Of a stretch of 64,000 bases of DNA, positions 18,849 to 27,036 are shown in pieces. The first letter of the stretch is position 1, and each line of letters starts with the position of its first letter. Origin of the DNA: an uncultured Opitutia bacterium (GTDB lineage Bacteria; Verrucomicrobiota; Verrucomicrobiia; Opitutales; Opitutaceae). Below the pieces are notes generated by a model. The model ran no database searches. It had not been told where the DNA came from and saw only the letters and a list, made by a program, of their open reading frames with translations. A program made the translations under genes and the position numbers. The DNA is taken from the NCBI GenBank assembly GCA_903827245.1, contig CAIKHO010000001.1, positions 41,416 to 105,415 on the forward strand. The letters run 5' to 3'.

Positions 18849-19697
18849 TCAGATGTATTCGAGCAGGTAGACGGCGGTGAAGATCACGATCCACACGATG
18901 TCGACGAAGTGCCAGTAGAGGCCCATGGATTCGACATCGACGGCATTGTGCTCGTCAAATTGCACCGGGCCGGTGGAGCGGGCCAGCCAGCGCAGGGCGC
19001 CGAAGCCGATGATCATGCCCGCCACAGGCAGGAAATTGCCGCGGATGAAGCCGCCGAGCATGCCGGCATTGAAGCCGGTGGAGAGGGCGGAGAAGACCAG
19101 GTCCAGCACCACATGCATGGAGAGCACGACGGTGGCCGCGAAGACCAGCAGGTGCACAAACGCCCAGCCGAGCCATGAGCCCGAGGTCGCCGAGGCGGGC
19201 TTGAAGGACCGGATGTACATCAGGGTCAGCCACAGCACGCCGATCGCCACGTGCGTGCCGTGCGTGCCGGTGAGCGTGAAGAAGGTCGATCCGAGGATGC
19301 TGTTCGTGATCGTCATGTGCTTCTCGTTCACGAACTCCGTGAACTCGAAGACCTGGCAGCCGAGAAAGATGCAGCCGAAGAAGATCGTGGTCAGCAGCGA
19401 CAGGCGCATGCTCTTGAGATTGCCCTTCTGGATCGCGTTCACCGCCAGCGCCATCATCAGCGACGACATCAGCAGGATGAACGTCGAGAACGAGGTGAGG
19501 CCGGGGTTGAAGATGACCTTCGGCTCCGGATTGCCCGGGGGCGGATGCAACCGGTAGATGAGGTGCGTCGCGATGAGCGCGCCGAAGAACATGCAGTCCG
19601 AGGCGAGAAACGTCCACATGAGGAGTTTCTTGTTCGGAATGCCCGTCGAGGTGGACGGATCGTGATGGTGATCGATGGTGCCGGCGTGGCTGCTCAT
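18849..19697 (-). CDS. coxC: Cytochrome c oxidase subunit III, with an internal insertion
   Basis: Subunit III of the heme-copper oxidase, 282 residues. Typical segments are KKLLMWTFLASDCMFFGALI, GSTFFTLTGTHGTHVAIGVL and the C-terminal LYWHFVDIVWIVIFTAVYLL. Between them, about residues 169-250 hold an extra segment with two hydrophobic stretches (near 178-205 and 220-240) that ordinary caa3 subunit III lacks; the family normally passes from the fifth helix almost directly to the YWHFVD helix. The reading frame is intact and no repeat is evident at DNA level, so the insertion seems genuine. Confidence 0.92.
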   Translation of the reverse strand: MSSHAGTIDHHHDPSTSTGIPNKKLLMWTFLASDCMFFGALIATHLIYRLHPPPGNPEPKVIFNPGLTSFSTFILLMSSLMMALAVNAIQKGNLKSMRLSLLTTIFFGCIFLGCQVFEFTEFVNEKHMTITNSILGSTFFTLTGTHGTHVAIGVLWLTLMYIRSFKPASATSGSWLGWAFVHLLVFAATVVLSMHVVLDLVFSALSTGFNAGMLGGFIRGNFLPVAGMIIGFGALRWLARSTGPVQFDEHNAVDVESMGLYWHFVDIVWIVIFTAVYLLEYI

Positions 19698-19744
19698 CTG
19701 GTAGGTGTAGGTTGGAAGGTGAAAGGTTGAACGAGACGCTGGGC

Positions 19745-21715
19745 TTAATGCTTGGCGGCGGGGGCCGAGCCATGGCCGTCCTCTTCCTCCAGATGGAGAT
19801 GGTAGCCCTCATTGCCCTCCAGCGCCCAGAGGTAGGCACCGAGGAACATGACGACGCCGCCCAGCAGGCTGACCGCGATCTTGGTGCCCCAGAAGCCGGG
19901 ACGGGGATCGTGATCGAGGACCGAGACGCCAATGGCGCCGATCAGGATGCCGAAACTTGTGACAAACGGCCAGATGGAGGCGAACGGCATGTGGATGCCA
20001 CCATGGGCGGCCTCGGCCTTGGCATGCTCGGCGGCTTCCTTGGCAATCTCCTCCTTGTGGTGCTTTTCGTACCACCAGGCATCGCGGGCATGCACGGTCG
20101 GGACGACCTTGAAGTTGTACTCGTGCGGCGGATTGTGGATGGACCACTCCAGCGTGCGGCCATCCCAAGGGTCCTGGCCGACCTTCTCACCCTTGAAATA
20201 GGTGTAGATCATCACGCCGAAATAGATGCCGATGCCGACGCCCAGGATCAGGGCGCCGATCGTGGCGATGAAGTTCGGGGTGTTCCAGCCGAGGTTGCTG
20301 TCGTAGGTGAACGTGCGGCGGGGCATGCCGTTCAGCCCGAGGAAGTGCATCGGGAAGAACGTGACATTGAACCCGACGAAGATGACCCAGAACGAAAGCT
20401 TGCCCCAGAACTCACTGACCATGCGGCCGAACATCAGCGGGAACCAGTATTGGATGCCCGCGAGCAGCGCGAAGATCGAGCCGCCGATCAGCACGTAGTG
20501 GAAATGGGCGATGACGAAGTAGCTGTCCTGCTGCTGGGCGTCGGCCGGCGCGGCAGAGTGCATGACGCCGGAAAAGCCGCCGATCATGAACATCCAGATG
20601 AAGCCGAGCGCGAACAGCATCGGGGTGCGCATCTGGATGTGGCCGCCCCAGAGCGTGCCGATCCAGTTGAAGATCTTGACGCCGGTCGGGACCGCGATGG
20701 CCATGGTGGCGAGGGAGAAGGCCGCCGTGGCGACCGTGCCCATGCCGGTGGTGAACATGTGGTGGCTCCAGACGGTGAACCCGAGGAAGCCGATGCACGC
20801 ACCCGAGAAGACCACGATCGGATAGCCGTAGAGCGGCTTGCGCGAGAAGGTCGGCAGGATTTCCGAGATGATGCCCATCGCCGGCAGGATGAGGATATAC
20901 ACCTCGGGGTGGCCGAACACCCAGAACAGATGCTGCCAGAGGATCGGCATGCCGCCGTTCGAGACCTCGAAGAAGTTGGCGCCAAAGAGGCGGTCCATCA
21001 TCACCTCGACCAGCGCGATCGTGATGGCGGGGAAGGAGAGCACGATCAGGAACGCGGTCACCAGCGTCATCCACGTGAACACCGGGAGGCGCATCATCGT
21101 CATGCCGGGGGCCCGCAGGTTGATGATCGTGACGATGAAGTTGAGCGAGGCCGCGATGGACGCGACACCGAGGAGCTGGAGCCCCATCACCCACATGTCG
21201 ATCGAGTGATCCGGGTTGTAGAGGCGGGAGGTCAGCGGCGAATAACCGGTCCAGCCGGCGTCCGGCGGGCCGTCCTTCATGAACCAGCCGAGGTTGATGA
21301 TGATGGCGCCAACCACGAAGGTCCAGAGGGAGAAGGCATTCAGCCGCGGGAAGGCGACGTCACGCGCGCCGATCTGCAGCGGCATAATGTAATTGAAGAA
21401 CGCGGCGCTCAGCGGCATGACGGCGAGGAAGATCATCGTCGTGCCGTGCATCGTGAACATCATGTTGTACTGCTCGGCGGTGAGCACCGTGTTGTTCGGC
21501 ACCATCAGCTGGAGCCGGATCAAAAGGGCCTCCACGCCGCCCACCAGGAAGAAGAACAGCGCAAAGATGCCGTAGAGGAAGCCGATGCGCTTGTGGTCGA
21601 CGGTCGTCAGCCAGCTCATGAGGCCGGTCTTGGCGGTCGGGCGGTAAAGCAGGCGGGGCCGCGGGGCCGACTTCTCTTCCTTGCCGATGAAATGAGACTT
21701 AACCGTTGCGTCCAT
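19745..21715 (-). CDS. coxA: Cytochrome c oxidase subunit I (A-type, caa3)
   Basis: Catalytic subunit, 656 residues. Heme a ligands H90 (TMHGTT) and H406, heme a3 ligand H404 (AHFHYV), CuB ligands H269, H318 and H319 (GHPEVY, SHHMFTTGM), and the His269-Tyr273 pair with Glu271 mark the A1 subtype with a D-channel glutamate. After the usual 12 helices a charged linker leads to two further helices (IWPFVTSFGILIGAIGVSVL and IAVSLLGGVVMFLGAYLWAL), as in caa3 enzymes, and a His/Glu-rich tail. It starts 9 bp after coxB. Confidence 0.97.
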   Translation of the reverse strand: MDATVKSHFIGKEEKSAPRPRLLYRPTAKTGLMSWLTTVDHKRIGFLYGIFALFFFLVGGVEALLIRLQLMVPNNTVLTAEQYNMMFTMHGTTMIFLAVMPLSAAFFNYIMPLQIGARDVAFPRLNAFSLWTFVVGAIIINLGWFMKDGPPDAGWTGYSPLTSRLYNPDHSIDMWVMGLQLLGVASIAASLNFIVTIINLRAPGMTMMRLPVFTWMTLVTAFLIVLSFPAITIALVEVMMDRLFGANFFEVSNGGMPILWQHLFWVFGHPEVYILILPAMGIISEILPTFSRKPLYGYPIVVFSGACIGFLGFTVWSHHMFTTGMGTVATAAFSLATMAIAVPTGVKIFNWIGTLWGGHIQMRTPMLFALGFIWMFMIGGFSGVMHSAAPADAQQQDSYFVIAHFHYVLIGGSIFALLAGIQYWFPLMFGRMVSEFWGKLSFWVIFVGFNVTFFPMHFLGLNGMPRRTFTYDSNLGWNTPNFIATIGALILGVGIGIYFGVMIYTYFKGEKVGQDPWDGRTLEWSIHNPPHEYNFKVVPTVHARDAWWYEKHHKEEIAKEAAEHAKAEAAHGGIHMPFASIWPFVTSFGILIGAIGVSVLDHDPRPGFWGTKIAVSLLGGVVMFLGAYLWALEGNEGYHLHLEEEDGHGSAPAAKH

Positions 21716-21724
21716 GAAAGGTGA

Positions 21725-22990
21725 TTATTTGAGGCTGCTGAGATAGGCCACGAGGGCGGTGATGTCCTCTTCAGTAAGCGTGAAGTTGGCCTTGCCCGTC
21801 TTCGGGTCGATATACCCGCCGTTGTACATCTTGTTGCCCGGCTTCACCTGGTTGGGGTGGCGGAGCCAGCGGGCCAGCTGGTCGGGTGTGTTCTCGAGGA
21901 GTCCCGCCGCGATCGTGGTGCGGGCGCCGACATGGGTGAGGTTGGGCCCGGTGATTCCGACGCCCTCATGCCCGCGCACGGTGTGGCAGCCAATGCAGGT
22001 TTTTTCCTGGAAGAGCTTGCGACCCTGCGCGATCAGCGCGGGATTCTCATCCTTGTTCGGGAACTGCTGCTGCTGCCAGTTCTCGAGCGGCGTCACGGAT
22101 GCGCCCGGGTCCCACTTCGGCGTGAACCCGTACTCGTTGATCTTGTACGAGGCGAATTGCGCCTTGGCCTGCGGCGAGCCGGCGGCCACGGCGGCGACGA
22201 CGCGGGCCGGCTCCTTTTGGGCGGAGAGCCAGGCGGCAAAATCCTTTTCATTGAGCGCAATGACCCGGAAGCGCATCACGGCATGCGAATCGCCACAGTA
22301 CTCGGCGCACTGGCCCCAGAAATAGCCGGGCTGGTCGGCTTCCATCCAGATCGCGTTTCCGCGGTTGGGGATCATGTCCACCTTGCCGGCGAGCTTCGGA
22401 ACCCAGAACGAGTGGATGACATCCGCCGTGCGCAGCTGGATTCGGACGGGGCGGCCGGCGGGAATCACCAGCTCGTTGCCGGTGGTCAGGGGGCCGACGC
22501 CGTTGATCTGCTCCTTGGGATACTCGAATTTGAACCACCATTGCGACGCGGTTGCCGTGACCTCGTAGGCGTTGGCCTTCTCGGCCTCGGGCACGTCGTA
22601 GGTGTACCAGATGGCCTTGAGGGTCGGGATGGCAATGATGACCAGCGCGAAGACCGACCCGGCGATCAGGCCGATTTCCACGAGGGGGTTGCCGTGACCC
22701 TGGGGCGGCGGCTCCGCGTGCGCATCGGCCTCGGTGCGGGCCCGGAACTTAAACGTGGCGTAGGCCAGCACACTGGCGACGATGATGAAAATCACGAAGG
22801 TCACGTCACACGTGATGTAAAACAGGTCGCGCTGCGACCTCGCGACCGGGCCGGCGACGTCGATGGTCGATTGGTGCCCGTCCATCCGCCAGAAATTGAG
22901 GTCACAACCCGCCAGGAGCAGCGGACTGGCCATCACGAGGGCACGGGTGCCGATGCGGGCGAGGGTGCGGGAAAACGACTTGAGATACAT
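21725..22990 (-). CDS. coxB: Cytochrome c oxidase subunit II with fused cytochrome c
   Basis: 421 residues. A lipoprotein signal with lipobox LAGC (Cys29), two transmembrane helices, then the CuA cupredoxin domain (VIHSFWVPKLAGK, and the ligand cluster CAEYCGDSHAVM). A C-terminal cytochrome c domain carries the heme site CIGCH (332-336) and the axial methionine M388 (KPGNKM), which defines the caa3 type. First gene of coxBACD; divergent from azurin across a 230-bp regulatory gap. Confidence 0.97.
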   Translation of the reverse strand: MYLKSFSRTLARIGTRALVMASPLLLAGCDLNFWRMDGHQSTIDVAGPVARSQRDLFYITCDVTFVIFIIVASVLAYATFKFRARTEADAHAEPPPQGHGNPLVEIGLIAGSVFALVIIAIPTLKAIWYTYDVPEAEKANAYEVTATASQWWFKFEYPKEQINGVGPLTTGNELVIPAGRPVRIQLRTADVIHSFWVPKLAGKVDMIPNRGNAIWMEADQPGYFWGQCAEYCGDSHAVMRFRVIALNEKDFAAWLSAQKEPARVVAAVAAGSPQAKAQFASYKINEYGFTPKWDPGASVTPLENWQQQQFPNKDENPALIAQGRKLFQEKTCIGCHTVRGHEGVGITGPNLTHVGARTTIAAGLLENTPDQLARWLRHPNQVKPGNKMYNGGYIDPKTGKANFTLTEEDITALVAYLSSLK

Positions 22991-23141
22991 GGGTGCGGCG
23001 TGCGAAAAAAAATGAGCCGGGAGGCCGGCGAAATCGCGCTGAGCGTTCTCAAATCCGCAGGCACTTCAAGCCATAAAACCCCGCATCATTCTGCGGGCCG
23101 CGTGGGCATGCAAGCTTCGTGAATTGCTTATTAATATCGGT

Positions 23142-23175
23142 GCCGGGCGCATAAGCCCGGCGCGCAATTTTTTTT
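23142..23175 (+). repeat. Hairpin with T-run in the coxB-azurin divergent gap
   Basis: GCCGGGC (23142-23148) / GCCCGGC (23155-23161) with GCATAA loop, followed after GCGCAA by eight T. It resembles an intrinsic terminator pointing toward azurin but no gene precedes it, so it may insulate the two promoters or attenuate a longer leader. A second partial GC hairpin (GCGGGCCGC) lies at about 23093. Confidence 0.5.
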
Positions 23176-23180
23176 GCCAT

Positions 23181-23209
23181 TTGCCTGTCGGCGTCGGCGT
23201 GCCTAGCTT
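23181..23209 (+). promoter_or_regulatory. Putative azurin promoter
   Basis: TTGCCT (23181-23186), 17-bp spacer, TAGCTT (23204-23209). The azurin ATG is only 11 bp past the -10 box, so the mRNA would be leaderless or nearly so, which fits the missing Shine-Dalgarno. Confidence 0.45.
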
Positions 23210-23220
23210 CCCCGTTACTC

Positions 23221-23709
23221 ATGAAATCCATCTTCGTCGCCTCATTCCTCGTTGCCGCCGGTCTTCTCGCCGGCTGTTCAAAGCCCGAGAGCGCCCCGGC
23301 CGCTGGTGCCGCGGCCCCGGCCGGCGGTCCCCGCGTGGTCAACATCCAGGCCAGCGACACGATGAAATACGACGTCGCCAGCATCGAGGCCAAGCCCGGC
23401 GAGGAGATCAAGGTGGTGCTGACCAACGCCGGCACCCAGCCCAAGGAAGTCATGGGCCACAACTGGGTCCTCCTGAAGGCCGGCTCGGATCCCGCGGCCT
23501 TCGTGGCCGCCGCAGTCGGCGCCAAGGACACGGGTTACATCCCAGCGTCGCTGCAGGACCAGATCATCGCCCACATCGACCAGCTCGGCCCGAAGCAATC
23601 CGGCGAGGTCACCTTCAAGGCTCCGTCCGCTCCCGGCGAATATCAGTTCCTTTGCTCCTTTCCCGCCCACTACCTGGTCGGCATGAAGGGCATACTGGTC
23701 GTGAAGTGA
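23221..23709 (+). CDS. Azurin-like blue copper lipoprotein
   Basis: 162 residues. Lipobox LAGC puts the lipid on Cys19; an alanine/proline linker precedes an azurin domain. Type-1 copper ligands are visible: H80 (EVMGHNWV), C145, H150 and M155 (FLCSFPAHYLVGM). Azurins carry single electrons in the periplasm. Divergent from the caa3 operon, it may feed the oxidase or another copper enzyme; the membrane anchor would hold it near the inner or outer membrane. Confidence 0.95.
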   Translation: MKSIFVASFLVAAGLLAGCSKPESAPAAGAAAPAGGPRVVNIQASDTMKYDVASIEAKPGEEIKVVLTNAGTQPKEVMGHNWVLLKAGSDPAAFVAAAVGAKDTGYIPASLQDQIIAHIDQLGPKQSGEVTFKAPSAPGEYQFLCSFPAHYLVGMKGILVVK

Positions 23710-23760
23710 TCCCGTCCGTGTAACTATTGGTTTTACACTGCCCATTGCCAAGGGGCGGGG

Positions 23761-24192
23761 TCACTTGGGCGCCGGCCACCACTGGTAGAGGAAGAAATAA
23801 ACCAGGACGCCGGTGACGGACACGTAGTACCAGAGAGGGAAGGTCCAGCGCGCCCAGGCGCGGTGGCGCTCGTAGCTGCCCTTGAGCGCGAGCGTCAGGG
23901 TGCGCAGGATCAGGGGCACGATCACGATCGCGAGCAGGATGTGCGAGATCAGCATCGTGTAGTAGATCGTCCGGATCGCACCCGTGCCCCCGAAGGGCGT
24001 GCGTGCGCCCGTCGTGATGTGGTAATAGAGGTAGCAGCCGAGGAAAACCGTCGAGACGGCGAAGGCCCCGAGCATGCACGCGCGATGGGCGGCGACCTTC
24101 TTCTGCTGGATGAACGCAAAGCCCGCGGTGAGCAGGACGGCGGCGGTGCCGTTGAGGCTGGCGTCGAGGGCGGGAAAGTCCTGGAGGGTCAT
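23761..24192 (-). CDS. DUF420 membrane protein (YozB/CtaM-like)
   Basis: 143-residue protein with four predicted helices and histidines at helix ends (KKVAAHRACMLGAF, YLYYHITTG, ISHILLAIVIVPLILRTL, RHRAWARWTFPLWYYVS), a typical DUF420 pattern. Members are found with caa3 oxidase genes and Bacillus CtaM is needed for oxidase activity. Its ATG overlaps the ctaB stop (ATGA), so it is translationally coupled to heme A synthesis genes. Confidence 0.88.
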   Translation of the reverse strand: MTLQDFPALDASLNGTAAVLLTAGFAFIQQKKVAAHRACMLGAFAVSTVFLGCYLYYHITTGARTPFGGTGAIRTIYYTMLISHILLAIVIVPLILRTLTLALKGSYERHRAWARWTFPLWYYVSVTGVLVYFFLYQWWPAPK

Positions 24193-25085
24193 GCGGAAAA
24201 AATCAGGCGGTCCGCCACGAGCGCGCCCAGTTGCAGGGGCAGGTAGGCGATGGAGGTGAGAAAGAGCTTCCGGGCCGCCAGGTCGCGATTCTCCGCCCGG
24301 ATGAACATCACGGCCCGCCACAGGAACCACGCGCCGAGTAGCAGCGTGACGCCCAAGTAGCAGCGACCGGCCAGGCCGAGCGCGGCCGGCAGCACGCTGA
24401 CGACGATGAGTGCGACGGTGTTGACCAGCGCCCAGCCAGCGACGCGACCGCCGGCCTCGTCCCGCACGGGCAGCATGGGAAAGTTTACCGCCGCATAATC
24501 ACGCCGGTAGATCCACGCCACCGCCATGAAATGAGGGATCTGCCAGAAAAACAGGATGCCGAAGAGGATCCAGCCGAGCGCTGATACGCGGCCCTCGCCC
24601 GCCGCCCAGCCGATCAGCGGGGGAAACGCGCCGGCCAGCGCGCCGATTTCCGTGCTCCAGTATGACCAGCGCTTGGCCGGCGTATACCACCCGAGGTAGG
24701 CCGCGATGGTCAGCAGCGTGAAAATCGCGGCCAGGCCATTGACCTTCACGAAGATGACGCCGAGCGCGATGATGCACATGATCATGCCCAGCACGAAGGC
24801 CGAGCCGGTGGCGACCTTGCCGGTCGGGATCGGACGGTCGGCCGTCCGCTTCATCCGCGCATCGGTCTCGTGTTCCATCCATTGGTTGAGCGCGGCCACA
24901 CCCCCCGCGGCCAGCGACGTCCCGATGATGACCGCGAGCAGCTCGCCCGGAATAAAAGGCGGGCGCGCCGAAAGATAACCCACGAGGGCGGTGATGACCG
25001 ACAGCAGGCTCAGGCGGGGCTTGGTGAGTTCAAGGTAGTCGCCAAACTTGGCGGGTTCGGCCGCGGTCATAACCTTGGATGTCAT
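24189..25085 (-). CDS. ctaB: Protoheme IX farnesyltransferase (heme O synthase)
   Basis: UbiA-family membrane prenyltransferase, 298 residues, converting heme B to heme O. It carries the prenyl-diphosphate site NQWMEHETDARMKRTADRP, the second loop YTPAKRWSYWSTEIGALAGA and FWQIPHFMAVAWIYRRDY. I start at the ATG giving MTSKVMTAAEPAKFGDYLEL; it overlaps the ctaA stop by ATGA. The frame is open far upstream inside ctaA, which is spurious. Confidence 0.96.
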   Translation of the reverse strand: MTSKVMTAAEPAKFGDYLELTKPRLSLLSVITALVGYLSARPPFIPGELLAVIIGTSLAAGGVAALNQWMEHETDARMKRTADRPIPTGKVATGSAFVLGMIMCIIALGVIFVKVNGLAAIFTLLTIAAYLGWYTPAKRWSYWSTEIGALAGAFPPLIGWAAGEGRVSALGWILFGILFFWQIPHFMAVAWIYRRDYAAVNFPMLPVRDEAGGRVAGWALVNTVALIVVSVLPAALGLAGRCYLGVTLLLGAWFLWRAVMFIRAENRDLAARKLFLTSIAYLPLQLGALVADRLIFSA

Positions 25086-26056
25086 GCGGCGGCCTTCGCT
25101 TCGATGGCGTCGCGATGCGCGAGCCAGGTGAGGCAGAACGTGGTCGCGAGGGTGAGCGCGCCAACGAGGACGTGCCCGGTGGTCATGAACTGGTTGCGGC
25201 TCGTCCAGATGATCTGGGCGCCGAGGAGGATTTGCAGCCCGAGCAGGCTGACTAGGACGGAGGCCCCGCAGCGCATCGCGAGTGAAGCCGCGCGGCTGGT
25301 CCAGAGCCGCAGCGCGAACCAGACGAGCGCGACCACCAGCACGGCGGCCATTACGCGGTGCGCAAAATGAATGCCGACCCGGAAATTCCAGGCCACCGGG
25401 AGGAACCCGCCGGCCGCCGTGGCATAGGGAAAGTAGGGGATGGCCAGCCCGGCAAAGCTGTGGCGCATGACCGCGGCGATACCGAGCTGCCCGAAGAGCA
25501 ACGCGCAACAGGCCACGCCGGCGTGACGCAAAGGTCCGGTGTCGCCCTGTGGCCGGCTCTCGATCCATGGCCGCGAGCAGGCGGTGGTGATCGCGATGAG
25601 CGTGCACACGAAGAGCTGCGCAAGGCAGGCATGAAGCATGGCGAACAGCCGGCCGACACTGGTGTCGACCGTTTCGACCTGCAGGTGATCCAAGAGCACC
25701 CTCAGGCCCCCGACGATGGCTTGGGCGAGCACCAAGCCGACCGCAAACCACGCGAGGCGGCGCAGCCACGACCGCGCCTCGGTGCGCCAGAGCCAGACGG
25801 CGAGGATGATGGTCACGGTGCTCATGACACTTGCGCTCAACCGGTGGGAATGCTCGGCAAACTTGTCCGGTTCAGTCAGCCACCCCTTGGGATTGAGCGA
25901 TCCGTTGGAGAGCGGCCAGTCGGCGAACGCCATACCCGCCCCGATGCTGGTGGTAAAAGCCCCGAGTGTCACCAGCACGAACACCCACAGGGTGCCGAGT
26001 GCGGCGAACCAAGCCAGTGCGGGCTTGTAGGTGGCGGTGCGGAGGGACGGGTCCAT
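25082..26056 (-). CDS. ctaA: Heme A synthase
   Basis: COX15/CtaA-type membrane protein, 324 residues, eight helices. Converts heme O to heme A. Heme-ligand histidines lie in the two halves: EHSHRLSASVMS and MLHACLAQ in the first, GIHFAHRVMAAVL and TTGHVLVGALTL in the second. First gene of ctaA-ctaB-DUF420, divergent from the SCO gene. Confidence 0.95.
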   Translation of the reverse strand: MDPSLRTATYKPALAWFAALGTLWVFVLVTLGAFTTSIGAGMAFADWPLSNGSLNPKGWLTEPDKFAEHSHRLSASVMSTVTIILAVWLWRTEARSWLRRLAWFAVGLVLAQAIVGGLRVLLDHLQVETVDTSVGRLFAMLHACLAQLFVCTLIAITTACSRPWIESRPQGDTGPLRHAGVACCALLFGQLGIAAVMRHSFAGLAIPYFPYATAAGGFLPVAWNFRVGIHFAHRVMAAVLVVALVWFALRLWTSRAASLAMRCGASVLVSLLGLQILLGAQIIWTSRNQFMTTGHVLVGALTLATTFCLTWLAHRDAIEAKAAA

Positions 26057-26142
26057 GAGCAGAGAGACTGTCCAGCAGAAGGCCTGATTCTCTCATCCGC
26101 AAACCCTTTGACAATTTTTTCCTCCGGCGAATCCGTAGTGGT

Positions 26143-27036
26143 GTGAAATCTAATGCCCGCATGGTCTTTCTGGCCGTTGGCTGCCTGCTGGCCTGCGCCG
26201 GGTGCAGCCGCGCGGAAAAACCCGTGGCGTCCGCCGACCCGCAGGAGAAACGTTACGCGCTGACCGGCGAGGTCGTCTCGGTGGATGCCGCGCGCCGCGT
26301 GCTGGCGGTGCAGCACGAAGCGGTCGAGGGGCTGATGCCGGCCATGACCATGGAATTCGCGGTCTCCCCGGGTGACACCGCCGTGATCAAGCCGGGCGAG
26401 CATATCCGCGCCGAGCTCGTGCAGGACGCGAAGGGGGATTTCCACCTCGAAAAAATCTGGCCCGACGACCGGACCGCCGCGGCCACGGTGGCGGCCAGCG
26501 CCCAGGCCTTGCGCCAGGACACGCTGATCCGGGGGCGTAGCGCCTACCGCGAGGTGGGCGAGACGTTGCCGGATTTCGCGCTCTACGACCAGACGGGGCA
26601 GGTGGTGCAGAGCCAGCGTTTCCGGGGCAAGCAGATCATGCTCAACTTCATCTACACCCGCTGTCCCGTCGCCACGATGTGCCCGGCGGCCACGACGAGC
26701 ATGATCGCCGCCCAGAACCTGGCGCGCGAGGCGGGCATCAGGAACATCGAGTTTGTTTCCGTCTCCTTCGATTCCGCCAACGACACGCCCGGCGTGCTCA
26801 AGGACTACGCCGATGCCCGGGGGATCGACACCAGCAACTTTTCGTTCCTCACCGGGCCGGAGGGCGCGATCAAGGATCTCCTCATGCAGTTCGGCATCAT
26901 CGCGGAATTCAACGGCCCGCTGGTCAAGCACACGCTGGCGACCCTGCTGATCGACGAGAGGGGCAAGATCATTCACCGGGCCGACGCCAGTGGTTGGGAT
27001 CCGCGCGACTTCGTTGCAAAAATGCACCGGGAATGA
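26143..27036 (+). CDS. SCO1/SenC copper chaperone with N-terminal CusF-like domain
   Basis: 297 residues. Lipoprotein signal (lipobox ACAGC, Cys21), then a CusF-like copper domain (about 38-107, with H58 and the methionines of MPAMTMEF), then a thioredoxin-fold SCO domain (about 140-290). The SCO copper site is C174 and C180 in TRCPVATMC, spaced C-x5-C instead of the classic C-x3-C, plus H263 in VKHTLATLLID. SCO proteins deliver copper to the CuA site of subunit II. I start at GTG 26143; ATG 26161 is an alternative. A perfect TTGACA at 26108-26113 would place transcription start about at the start codon. Stop overlaps the next start (ATGA). Confidence 0.9.
   Translation: MKSNARMVFLAVGCLLACAGCSRAEKPVASADPQEKRYALTGEVVSVDAARRVLAVQHEAVEGLMPAMTMEFAVSPGDTAVIKPGEHIRAELVQDAKGDFHLEKIWPDDRTAAATVAASAQALRQDTLIRGRSAYREVGETLPDFALYDQTGQVVQSQRFRGKQIMLNFIYTRCPVATMCPAATTSMIAAQNLAREAGIRNIEFVSVSFDSANDTPGVLKDYADARGIDTSNFSFLTGPEGAIKDLLMQFGIIAEFNGPLVKHTLATLLIDERGKIIHRADASGWDPRDFVAKMHRE

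Noticed and set aside
19712..21724. Long plus-strand open frame of 670 codons antisense to coxA
   Set aside because: It mirrors the coding frame of coxA, is full of Asp/Glu/His/Arg as expected from GC-rich antisense, and has no recognisable domain; coxA carries all catalytic residues.
24189..25769. Apparent 526-residue extended CtaB
   Set aside because: The extension reads ctaA out of frame; CtaB proper starts at 25085 and overlaps the ctaA stop.
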